9,767 nt of DNA from an uncultured Gemmatimonadota bacterium (lineage in GTDB: Bacteria > Gemmatimonadota > Gemmatimonadetes > Gemmatimonadales > GWC2-71-9): assembly GCA_913009915.1 (NCBI GenBank), contig CAJVYZ010000058.1:1-9767 (forward strand), given 5' to 3'. Positions 1 to 6,830 of this stretch are shown piece after piece (within the stretch, counting starts at the first letter, position 1; the number at the start of each line of letters is the position of its first letter). Position numbers and translations under genes: made by a program. The notes under the pieces are model-generated. The model saw nothing but the letters and a program-made list of their open reading frames with translations. It was not told where the DNA came from and ran no database searches.

Positions 1-44
1 GGCCGAGATCTAGACTCTTTCCCTACACGACGCTCTTCCGATCT
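1..44 (+). other. Illumina read-1 adapter remnant (not genomic)
   Basis: The stretch ending at base 44 matches the TruSeq universal (P5/read 1) adapter. Bases 14-44 agree exactly with its 3' part, ending in CTCTTCCGATCT; bases 1-2 and 13 differ from the version I remember. It is library sequence and should be masked. Genomic sequence begins at 45. The adapter reads in frame with the truncated gene at 45-1019 and would add a false C-terminal tail. Confidence 0.96.
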
Positions 45-1019
45 GTAGCTGTTGAAGTCGGTCGAGGTGAACAACCACTCATCCGGAGTGCTGTGGGCCA
101 GATGCGCAATCGCTGCCGTGGCGATGTCGCTGCCCCAGGTGTCCTCGATGGTCACCGCCACGCCGAGCGAAACACACAGGTCCCTCGCCTGCCTGGCTCG
201 GGTCAGGCCGCCCAGCTTGCTGATCTTGAGGTTGACGGCATCCATGGCGCCGTCACCGAACGCCCGCACCAGCATGGGGATGCCGTCGACCGATTCATCC
301 AGCACGAACGGATGGTCGGTGCGCCGGCGGATGGACAGGCACTCCTCATAGCTGGCGCACGGCTGCTCGATGTAGACGTCCACGTCCGCCACCCCGCGGA
401 CCACCCGGGCGGCCTGGTGCATCGACCAGCCGGTATTGGCGTCGGCAATGAGCACGTCGCCGGGTTCGAGGACATCCGCCGCCATGCGGATTCGGGCCAC
501 GTCGGTATCGGGATCGCCCCCGACCTTGAGTTGGAACTTGCGGTATCCCTCGCCCCGATACTTCGCGATACTCTCCGCCATCCGCTCCGGCGTGTCCTGG
601 GAGATGGCCCGATATAGCGGGAACCGCTCGCCGTAGCGACCGCCCAGCAGGGTGCACACCGGCTGCCCCGTGACTTGTCCCAGAATGTCCCACGCCGCCA
701 CATCGAGCGCCGATTTGACGTAGGGGTGCCCCTTGAGCGCCCGGTCCATGGTCCGATTGAGCCGGTCCAATTCCACAGGATCTTCACCGATCAGCACGGG
801 CGCCAATTCGGCGATGCCGGCCCTGGCCCCCGCCGCATAGGACGGGAGATACACCGGGCCCAGAGGACACACCTCACCGTGTCCCACGACCCCCTCGTCC
901 GTCTCCATGCGGACAATGGTCGAGTCGAACACCCCAACCGACTTGCCGCCGGACCAGTGGTAGCTCCCCTCGTGGAGCGGGAGATCGACTTGGTAGGCGA
1001 GGATGGAGGTGATTTTCAT
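45..1019 (-). CDS. Mandelate racemase/muconate lactonizing enzyme family protein (enolase superfamily), 3' end missing
   Basis: 325 codons are visible from ATG 1019 before the reading frame runs into adapter, so the C-terminus is lost; family members are about 360-390 aa. Residues 1-120 form the enolase N-terminal capping domain and the rest is the (beta/alpha)7beta barrel. Visible catalytic features are Lys165 in [10 protein letters not shown] (end of strand 2), metal ligands Asp193 (IADANTGW), Glu218 (YIEQPC) and Asp241 (VLDES), and Lys265/Lys268 in NLKISKLGG. Paired lysines on opposite barrel faces are the rule in the MLE subgroup, whose members do 1,1-proton transfer, cycloisomerization or dehydration after abstracting a carboxylate alpha proton. 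The [17 protein letters not shown] combination resembles hydroxyproline-betaine epimerases and cis-3-hydroxyproline dehydratases, but substrate cannot be fixed. The C-terminal specificity region is gone. No clear Shine-Dalgarno precedes the ATG. It is last in a minus-strand series, 168 bp after the MscS gene, so cotranscription is uncertain. Confidence 0.9.
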
Positions 1020-1030
1020 GGCTGTGGCTC

Positions 1031-1155
1031 TGTGCGGTGTGCGGTGTGCGGTGGACAGGTGAACAGTGAACAGTGAACAGTGAACGGGTGTAGCGCCATC
1101 GCTCCCCGCTTCCTACGTCCTACGCCCTACGCCCTACGTCCTACGCCCTACGCCC
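1031..1155. repeat. Three adjacent 7-bp tandem repeat tracts between mscS and the MR/MLE gene
   Basis: Three unrelated heptamers lie one after another in the 168 bp gap: TGTGCGG about 3.3 times (1031-1053), GTGAACA about 3.9 times (1059-1085), and [CT]CCTACG about 6.4 times (1111-1155). All have a period of exactly 7 bp. Only the third has unit variation (first base C or T). No coding potential, tRNA or terminator is visible. The tracts lie in the leader of the MR/MLE gene as read on the minus strand. Short period, lack of spacers and different unit sequences exclude CRISPR. Confidence 0.9.
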
Positions 1156-1187
1156 AATTCCACCAGGTCCGACGCCAACCTCGGTGC

Positions 1188-2303
1188 CTACAACCAATAC
1201 CGCCCTACCGCCTGTCCGCCTTCACCGCCCTCGCCGCCCCGCTGCCCCGCTGCCCCGCTGAGTTGAATTGTCTGCGTCGGGAAGGCGAATTCCAAACCTT
1301 CGGCGTTGAACCGCTCCAGGATGGCCAGGTTGACGTCCGTTTGCGCCGCTCCGATGTTGGCGCCGCGCTTGATGTAGTAAGTAAACGCCACGTTCAGCGC
1401 GAAGTCGCCGAACGCGTTGAAGCCGATGATGACCTTTTCCTCGAGATCGTCGTGGCCGGCGGCGATGTCTTTCAGCAGCGCCATCGCTCGCTGCACCTGG
1501 GCCTCGTTCATGTCGTATGTCAGTCCCAGGTTGAGGACCACTTTGCGGCTCGGCTCGGAACTGACATTCTCGACGGGACTCTTGGTGAACGTGGCATTGG
1601 GAATGGTGACCGTACGCCCCTCGAGGGTCGTGAGCCGAGTGCTGCGGAGCCCGATTTCCTGGATGGTCCCGTCGAACCCGGCGATCTTCACTCGATCTCC
1701 CATCTTGAACGGTGCGTCCGTCAGGATGGTGAACCCGCCGAACAGATTCGACACGCTGTCCTGCGCCGCCAGGGCAAAGGCCAACCCGCCGAGTCCCAAC
1801 CCGGCGATGATTGCGGCGACATCGTACCCGGCGTTGCTCATGGCGATTATCCCCGCCATGGCCCAGATAGCGATCTTGATGGACTTGCGGGCAAGCGGCA
1901 GCAGCTGATCGTCCAGATCGCTTTCGGTGCCGGCCACCATCGGCTTGAGGTATTCCTCGAACAAGGCATCTATGACCCGGGTCAGGAACCACGCCACCCC
2001 GATGGCGAAGAGTATGAAGAACACCTTTACCATGAACGCATCGACCCCGGGGCTGGTACTGAGCGTTCGGTACGCCACCCAGATACCAGCTACCGTCACT
2101 GCGTACACCAGGGGTTCCTCACCCAAATCGACGACCAGGTCCGCCAACCGGGTGCGGGCCTTGGCTACGGCTCGCTTGATGAACCGCCCAAAGATCCAGT
2201 AGACGATTCGGCCCAGCAGCACGGCGCCAATTACGATGCCCGCCGCCGTCAGCCATTGCCCCATGGTATTGCCGAAATACATGCGACCAAAGAATTCGCT
2301 CAT
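1188..2303 (-). CDS. MscS family mechanosensitive ion channel
   Basis: 371 aa integral inner-membrane channel of the small-conductance mechanosensitive family, which opens under membrane tension to release solutes on hypo-osmotic shock. Hydrophobic segments lie at about 16-38, 64-81, 90-112 and 141-157. The Gly/Ala-rich pore helix follows at 160-190 (IIAGLGLGGLAFALAAQDSV, then NLFGGF). The cytoplasmic beta domain starts with the PFKMGDRVKI and TVTIPNA motifs, and the alpha/beta domain ends at FPTQTI (341-346). Four predicted TM helices against three in E. coli MscS put it with the slightly larger homologues. ATG 2303 is preceded by a G-rich GGGGGAAG about 9 nt upstream, a weak ribosome binding site. 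The last ~23 residues (Gly/Gln/Glu/Arg-rich) are encoded by tandem repeats and are absent from typical MscS, suggesting the original stop was lost into repeat DNA. It sits between the TrpF-like and MR/MLE genes without clear functional linkage. Confidence 0.95.
   Translation of the reverse strand: MSEFFGRMYFGNTMGQWLTAAGIVIGAVLLGRIVYWIFGRFIKRAVAKARTRLADLVVDLGEEPLVYAVTVAGIWVAYRTLSTSPGVDAFMVKVFFILFAIGVAWFLTRVIDALFEEYLKPMVAGTESDLDDQLLPLARKSIKIAIWAMAGIIAMSNAGYDVAAIIAGLGLGGLAFALAAQDSVSNLFGGFTILTDAPFKMGDRVKIAGFDGTIQEIGLRSTRLTTLEGRTVTIPNATFTKSPVENVSSEPSRKVVLNLGLTYDMNEAQVQRAMALLKDIAAGHDDLEEKVIIGFNAFGDFALNVAFTYYIKRGANIGAAQTDVNLAILERFNAEGLEFAFPTQTIQLSGAAGQRGGEGGEGGQAVGRYWL
1198..1260. repeat. Octamer tandem repeats inside the 3' end of mscS
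   Basis: TACCGCCC occurs almost twice at 1198-1212, and GCCCCGCT occurs three times plus one base at 1236-1260. Both fall in the last codons of the mscS frame, encoding its low-complexity tail. TACCGCCC is the same octamer that builds the inverted repeat at 6728-6830, some 5.6 kb away. Confidence 0.88.
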
Positions 2304-2392
2304 CTTTTCGACTTCCCCCGGATCACTCCGTCACAAATCAACAATCGATATTCAACATTCAGCCACAAGCCGTCAGCCGTCAGCCGTCAGCG
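2304..2392. repeat. Intergenic gap with 7-bp tandem repeat covering the trpF-like stop codon
   Basis: GCCGTCA is repeated three times at 2369-2389 (GCG follows). Read on the minus strand the unit is TGACGGC, and one copy supplies the TGA stop of the TrpF-like gene (2373-2375); the last coding residues (T-A-D-G) are also repeat-encoded. The remaining ~65 bp towards mscS is locally AT-rich, with imperfect ATTGTTGA/ATGTTGA-like units on the minus strand. It could hold an mscS promoter, but I see no convincing -35/-10 pair. Confidence 0.82.
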
Positions 2393-3053
2393 TTCCCACC
2401 TGCTCCATGAACGCCGCCAGCTTCGACTGGTTGAGTACGCCTCCGATTCGCAACCCACTGCACACGTCGAAGCCGTATGGCCGGACCGCCAGCCACGCTT
2501 CGGCGACGAGGTCCGGATTCAAGCCGCCAGCGAGATAGACCGGGACCGTAACAGATTCTCGTATCCGCCGGCTGAGCTTCCAGTCGTGCACCCGGCCGGT
2601 GCCTCCCAGCTCCTTTATGGCCGCTCGTGGCCGTCCCGAATCCAGCAGGATGGCATCGACCAGCGGCGCCACCGCGATCGCTTCCCGTACGCTCGATTCG
2701 TCGACCACGTGGATCACCTGGACCAGCTCCACTGCGGGAAGATACTCCCGCAGCCGCGCCAGTCCATTTGCCACAACTGTATCGACCAGTTGAAGCGTCG
2801 TGGTCCCCAGGCGCGTGTGTTGTTCGGCGATGGCCTCCGCATCCGTCAAGCTCGTTAACAGGAACGTGCGGGTAGGCGGCGGAACGGTCGCCGCGACCTC
2901 GGCGATGTCCTGCTCGGCAATGGCCCCGGGTCCGCTCGGCATGGCCGATACCAGGCCGATGGCCGCGGCACCGTAGTCTATCGCCATGCGGGCTTCGGCC
3001 AGGTTCTGGATACAGCAAATCTTGACGAAAGGCGACGAACTCATGGCTCGCAT
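2373..3053 (-). CDS. Divergent phosphoribosylanthranilate isomerase-like (TrpF-family) protein
   Basis: 226 aa (beta/alpha)8 protein of the TrpF family; true TrpF isomerizes phosphoribosylanthranilate in tryptophan synthesis. The N-terminal strand VKICCIQN keeps the catalytic cysteine (Cys13), and the general-acid aspartate is at Asp138 (LLDSG). GGTGRVHDW (150-158), AGGLNPD (175-181) and FDVCSG (195-200) match the phosphate-binding end of the barrel. Differences from true TrpF are clear: ICG[IL]T is ICCIQ, and the S-P-R motif carrying the substrate-binding arginine is S-G-P-G (40-43). No other trp gene is nearby. I therefore call it a paralogue with probably altered substrate. ATG 3053 is used, but Met4 (3044) is equally plausible; neither has a good Shine-Dalgarno. 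It lies 278 bp downstream of the FAD subunit gene on the same strand. Confidence 0.85.
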   Translation of the reverse strand: MRAMSSSPFVKICCIQNLAEARMAIDYGAAAIGLVSAMPSGPGAIAEQDIAEVAATVPPPTRTFLLTSLTDAEAIAEQHTRLGTTTLQLVDTVVANGLARLREYLPAVELVQVIHVVDESSVREAIAVAPLVDAILLDSGRPRAAIKELGGTGRVHDWKLSRRIRESVTVPVYLAGGLNPDLVAEAWLAVRPYGFDVCSGLRIGGVLNQSKLAAFMEQVGTLTADG

Positions 3054-3331
3054 CCGATGAGGAAGGCCGCGGCTAGCAAAGACTCCCCACGGTCACCGAG
3101 GCTCGAGCGTCATGTCGACGGTCGAGCCTCGATCACTCTGGTTGGTGTATCAACTCTACCAGGTGCCGTGCCAACCAAGCTGCAGCCCCGACCCGCCGTC
3201 GAGCCCGGTCAACGCCACGGAATCGGGGATGACGTGACGCAGAGCGGTCTCGTGGACGACGGCGTCTTGATGAAATAATCCTCGTGTCTTGACCGTTAGT
3301 TCGGGCACACGCCTCTTGCGCACTGCGCACT
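3054..3331. other. Intergenic region with stem-loop (3098-3130) and TGCGCAC duplication
   Basis: No supported gene here. A 9-bp perfect stem, GAGGCTCGA (3098-3106) with TCGAGCCTC (3122-3130) and a 15-nt loop, lies 45-77 bp upstream of the TrpF-like start as read on the minus strand. It has no T-run, so it is not an intrinsic terminator; a leader structure is possible. TGCGCAC is duplicated in tandem at 3317-3330, ending one base before the stop codon of the FAD subunit gene. A short minus-strand frame continuing from 3330 to 3156 has no family signature. Confidence 0.6.
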
Positions 3332-4312
3332 CTAGCGAAGCGCCGCCAGCGCCCGCCTCACGTACACCGCCACCATGTCCTTGCGCCACCCGATGGTGAA
3401 GTCGGTATTGTCGAGTGGCTTAGCCGGTTTGGCCGCTGCCCGGGCCGCGGCGTCGATGGTGTCGTCCTCGAGGGCATGGCCAACCAACGCCTCGGCCGCC
3501 GCCTCGCTGACGATCGGGTATGATCCCACCGCCCCGATTACCACGCGCGCATCGGCCACCGTCCCCCCACCATTGGGTCTGATCCAAGCCGCCACACCCA
3601 GGACCGGGAAATCGAAGGCGCCACGGCGCCGGAGCTTCTGGTACGTGGCCTTGGCCGTTCCCATCGCCGGCACGCGCAGCGACACCAGCAACTCGTCCCG
3701 TTTCTTGGTCAGATATTCGATGCCGTCATTGTGATATAGTGCCTGCGCTGGAATCGTGCGAGTGCCCTCCGGGCCTACCAGGATCACCTCCGCGCCGAGC
3801 GCCACCATCACCGGCACCAAGTCGCTGGACTGTACCGCCCAACACCGGGGCGACGACGGCGCCACCCAACAGATCTCGCCATCTTTCTTCATGCAGAAAT
3901 CGATGGCTTTACGCCACTCGTAGGACTGGTCGTAGTAGTTGCAGCGCGTGTCGATCAGGAGGTTGCCGCCCACGGTGCCCATGTTCCGCAGTATCGGCGT
4001 GGAGATGGTTGCAGCCGCCTGGCCCAGCACCGGCCAGCCCGCGGCGACTCGCCCGTCTCGAATCAGGCGCGTGAGGGTAACGCCGGCGCCGATGATCAAC
4101 CCGCCATCCGCGTCGACCTCCAACCGGTCCAGTTGCGGAATGCGCCGAACGTCGATCAGGTGGTACGGCGTCTGTTGCCGCCGCTTCATGTTGGGGTACA
4201 GGTCGGTACCGCCGGCCACGTACGATGCTTCGGGGCCGTACTTGGCCTTCAACTCGACCGCTTCCGCTATCGAAGTCGGGAAGCGCGCTTCACATGGGGG
4301 CAGTCGCAGCAT
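3332..4312 (-). CDS. hcrB: Molybdenum hydroxylase FAD-binding medium subunit with [4Fe-4S] loop, 4-hydroxybenzoyl-CoA reductase beta-like
   Basis: 326 aa flavoprotein subunit of a xanthine oxidase-family enzyme. FAD-binding motifs are AGGTDLYPN (33-41) and MGTVGGNLL (111-119); the CoxM-like C-terminal domain follows from about 215. The decisive feature is the insertion after GGNLL starting DTRCNYYDQS. It carries Cys124, Cys140, Cys148 and Cys157, spaced 16, 8 and 9, which in 4-hydroxybenzoyl-CoA reductase bind an additional [4Fe-4S] cluster absent from ordinary xanthine or CO dehydrogenases. In that family the cluster lets electrons flow from low-potential ferredoxin through FAD to Mo for reductive dehydroxylation. 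ATG 4312 lies 3 bp after the large-subunit stop and has a strong GGAGG 7 nt upstream, so translation is probably coupled. The substrate is inferred only from this subtype signature. Confidence 0.88.
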   Translation of the reverse strand: MLRLPPCEARFPTSIAEAVELKAKYGPEASYVAGGTDLYPNMKRRQQTPYHLIDVRRIPQLDRLEVDADGGLIIGAGVTLTRLIRDGRVAAGWPVLGQAAATISTPILRNMGTVGGNLLIDTRCNYYDQSYEWRKAIDFCMKKDGEICWVAPSSPRCWAVQSSDLVPVMVALGAEVILVGPEGTRTIPAQALYHNDGIEYLTKKRDELLVSLRVPAMGTAKATYQKLRRRGAFDFPVLGVAAWIRPNGGGTVADARVVIGAVGSYPIVSEAAAEALVGHALEDDTIDAAARAAAKPAKPLDNTDFTIGWRKDMVAVYVRRALAALR

Positions 4313-4315
4313 GGC

Positions 4316-6775
4316 TCAGCCTCCCGTTCCAGCCGGCTCGGGCCGAGGATGGGCCTTGCCGTCGCCCCCGTCCACGGGGCGGGGAACATAGGTGACTTCG
4401 GGCCACCTCACCGTCGGCGTGCCCGAGGGACCAAACCGCGGCTCCTTGCCTCTGGCCTTGTCCTTGATGGCACGGTGTACTTTGGGCGGGCTCATCGGCA
4501 CCTCGTCGATGCGCACGCCCACGGCGTCGTAGATGGCGTTGGCCACTGCCGGCATCACCGGCAACAGTGGCCCCTGGCCCGCCTCTTTGGCGCCGAAGGG
4601 CCCGTTGGCATCGGGGTCCTCGATCAAGTAGGTCGTCACGTCGCACATTTCGTGAGTGGTCGGGCTCTTGTACTCGAGCATCGATGGCCACTTGTGGGTC
4701 ACGTTACGGTTGGTCCGGTAAGCCATCTCCTCCATGAGCGCCTCGCCCAATCCCATGTACACCCCGCCCTCGACCTGGCCCATGACCAGAGACGAGTTGA
4801 TCGACCGGCCGATGTCATGGCCGATCCAAACTCGTGGCACCTGGACGATTCCTGTTTCGGGATCGACCTCCACCTCAGCTATACAGGCCGAATAGCTGTA
4901 GGCCGGTGAGGGGCCCACGCCGGCACCGCGGTAACGGCCCGGACTCTTGGGCGGCCGGTAGCTCCCTACCGACCCCACCGTTCCCGTGGCCGTCTCCGTC
5001 AGCGCCACCGCCTCGGCGAAGGACATGCCCCGTTCGGGGTCCTGGGCATCGAACACCACACCACCGGCGAACACCAAACGCTCGGCCGGTACCTCGAGTT
5101 TGCCGGCCACCGGCCCCACCATGACGGCCCGCACCCGCCCGGCCGCCTGGATGGCAGCTTGACCGGTCATCAGAGTCACCCGCGACGAATAGCTCCCCAG
5201 GTCCACCGGGGTCAGGTCGGTGTCGCCGGTAACGACGGCGATCTCCATCGGCTCTACCCCCAGCACCTCGGCCACGATATACGCCAGGATCGAATCCGAT
5301 CCTTGACCGATGTCCGTCGAGCCACAGAAAACGGTGACACCGCCGCCCCGGTCGCACTTGAGCTGCACTCCCGAATGCGGCATCGAGTTCCAGTAGATGG
5401 GAAGACCGGCGCCGGTGATGTAGGAGGAACATGCCAGACCCAGGCCCCTGCCGTAGGGCAGATTGCGGAAGCAGGTCTTCCAATTTGAGCCCTCCACCAC
5501 CTTGTCGATGCACGCGCGGAGGCCCATGGAGCCGATCTTGAGCCAGTTGGCCGTCAGGGAGTCCGCCGGCTGCAACTGCTTCAGCCTGAGTTCGGCGGGG
5601 TCGAGGTCCAACCGCTCGGCGATCTTGTCGAGTGTCACCTCCACGGCAAAACGCGGCTGGGGCGTGCCGTGCCCCCTCTTGGGGCCGCAGGGCGCCTTGT
5701 TGGTGAAGGCTCGTACTCCGCGGAAACGGTAGGTCGGGACCTGGTAAGTAACCGTCTGCAGCGCCCCGGTATAATAGACCGAGGCCACCCCGTAGGACCC
5801 ATAGGCACCACCGTCGAGGTAGGACTCGAAGTCCATGCCGGTGATGGTACCGTCCGCGGTGACACCGGTGCGTACCTTCATGATTACCGGATGCCGCCCC
5901 CGATGGCAGTAGAACACCTCTTCGCGGGTGAGGCAAATCTTGACCGGCCGGCCAGTCAGCATAGCCAGCTTGGCCACCACCAGCTCGTGCCCGAACGGGT
6001 CGCTCTTGCCGCCGAAGCCCCCGCCATTGGGCATGGCCACCACGCGGATGCGGCTGCGGGGGAGCTCAAGCACCTTCTCCAGCGCCCGGTGGACGTAGTG
6101 TGGCGTCTGGGTGCTTGACCACACGGTCAGGCGCCGGTTGCCGCCGTATTCGGCCACGGCCGCATGCTGCTCCATGGGGAGGTGGGTGCTGCCTTCATAG
6201 AAGAACAAGTCTTCCTGCACCAGGTGGGCCCGCTCGAGGGCCTCGTCCACCGGCCCGAATTCCAGGTGGACCAGTTTGTGGAGGTTGCCGTCGTCGGCGT
6301 AGTCGTGCAGCTGCGGCTCCGGATTGGCCACCGCGTCTTCGATCGATCCGATGACCTCGAGCAACTCATAACTGACCTCGATCAGCTCGAGCGCCTGGGT
6401 GGCCGTGTCCTCGTCGATGGCCGCCACAGCGGCGACCGGATCACCGATGAACCGGACGTGATCGCCCTCGAGGGCGTGTTCGTCCTGGCTGACCGGGAGG
6501 ATGCCGAAGGCATTGGGCATGTCGCTCCCGGTGATGACCGCCTTGACCCCCTCGAGGGCTTGTGCCCGGCTGGTATCGATCGAGACGATGCGCGCATGGG
6601 GATGAGGGCTCCGCAGCATCTTGGCGGCCAGCATCCGCGGCAGCACGATGTCGTCGGCGAATTTGGTGCGGCCCAGGCACTTGGCGGCGGCGTCGATCTT
6701 GGGGAGCGGCTTGCCGATGATTGAGAAGGGCGGTAAGGCGGTAGGGCGGTAGGGCGGTATGTCTGTCGTGGACAC
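4316..6775 (-). CDS. hcrA: Molybdenum hydroxylase large (Mo cofactor) subunit, 4-hydroxybenzoyl-CoA reductase alpha-like
   Basis: 819 aa from a GTG start at 6775. An ATG at 6832 opens the same frame, but it lies inside the previous gene's repeat-rich end and adds 19 low-complexity residues. GTG 6775 has GGAGG 8 nt upstream and is preferred. The a/b hammerhead domain begins near GKPLPKIDA. Molybdopterin cytosine dinucleotide motifs are GGGFGGKSDP (251-260), CGPKRGHGTPQ (363-373), STDIGQGSD (486-494) and SYSSR (528-532). The C-terminal motif reads GPFGAKEAGQGP: Gln734 (codon CAG at 4574-4576) occupies the place where xanthine dehydrogenase-family enzymes have their active-site Glu. Residues 8-17 (PPYRPTALPP) are encoded by octamer repeats. 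It is the middle gene of a small-large-medium operon, as in hcrCAB, and its predicted role is benzoyl-CoA-type aromatic metabolism in the cytoplasm. Substrate and activity are uncertain because of Gln734. Confidence 0.88.
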   Translation of the reverse strand: MSTTDIPPYRPTALPPFSIIGKPLPKIDAAAKCLGRTKFADDIVLPRMLAAKMLRSPHPHARIVSIDTSRAQALEGVKAVITGSDMPNAFGILPVSQDEHALEGDHVRFIGDPVAAVAAIDEDTATQALELIEVSYELLEVIGSIEDAVANPEPQLHDYADDGNLHKLVHLEFGPVDEALERAHLVQEDLFFYEGSTHLPMEQHAAVAEYGGNRRLTVWSSTQTPHYVHRALEKVLELPRSRIRVVAMPNGGGFGGKSDPFGHELVVAKLAMLTGRPVKICLTREEVFYCHRGRHPVIMKVRTGVTADGTITGMDFESYLDGGAYGSYGVASVYYTGALQTVTYQVPTYRFRGVRAFTNKAPCGPKRGHGTPQPRFAVEVTLDKIAERLDLDPAELRLKQLQPADSLTANWLKIGSMGLRACIDKVVEGSNWKTCFRNLPYGRGLGLACSSYITGAGLPIYWNSMPHSGVQLKCDRGGGVTVFCGSTDIGQGSDSILAYIVAEVLGVEPMEIAVVTGDTDLTPVDLGSYSSRVTLMTGQAAIQAAGRVRAVMVGPVAGKLEVPAERLVFAGGVVFDAQDPERGMSFAEAVALTETATGTVGSVGSYRPPKSPGRYRGAGVGPSPAYSYSACIAEVEVDPETGIVQVPRVWIGHDIGRSINSSLVMGQVEGGVYMGLGEALMEEMAYRTNRNVTHKWPSMLEYKSPTTHEMCDVTTYLIEDPDANGPFGAKEAGQGPLLPVMPAVANAIYDAVGVRIDEVPMSPPKVHRAIKDKARGKEPRFGPSGTPTVRWPEVTYVPRPVDGGDGKAHPRPEPAGTGG

Positions 6776-6830
6776 CTCGCCTACCTCCGAGCCTACCGTA
6801 CCGCCGTACCGCCCTACCGCCCTACCGCCC
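6728..6830. repeat. 32-bp imperfect inverted repeat built from octamer tandem repeats
   Basis: Left arm 6728-6759 is four copies of GGGCGGTA (one begins with A). Right arm 6799-6830 is four copies of TACCGCCC (one ends in G). The arms are reverse complements over 32 bp with two mismatches and enclose a 39-nt loop (6760-6798). On the minus-strand transcript the loop holds the ribosome binding site and GTG start of the large subunit. The 5' arm of the RNA hairpin contains the TAG stop of the small subunit (6822-6824); the 3' arm encodes large-subunit residues. It may form an RNA hairpin or DNA cruciform. Confidence 0.93.
6784..6788 (-). promoter_or_regulatory. Ribosome binding site deciding the GTG start of the large subunit
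   Basis: On the minus strand GGAGG sits 8 nt before GTG at 6775, an ideal spacing. The alternative ATG at 6832 has no comparable site. The motif is in the single-stranded loop of the inverted repeat, so hairpin formation would present it rather than bury it. Confidence 0.7.

Noticed and set aside
1031..1155. Possible CRISPR array
   Set aside because: Units are 7 bp with no spacers and change sequence between tracts; no cas genes are present.
1080..2858. A 592-codon plus-strand open frame
   Set aside because: It lies antisense to mscS and the trpF-like gene, has no recognisable domain, starts in tandem repeats and is explained by GC-rich codon bias on the opposite strand.
3098..3130. Intrinsic terminator after the FAD subunit gene
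   Set aside because: There is a 9-bp stem but no U-run on either strand and it is about 200 bp from the stop codon.
3156..3389. Small minus-strand gene in the gap between hcrB and the trpF-like gene
   Set aside because: It overlaps the 3' end of hcrB, has no ribosome binding site and no recognisable motif.
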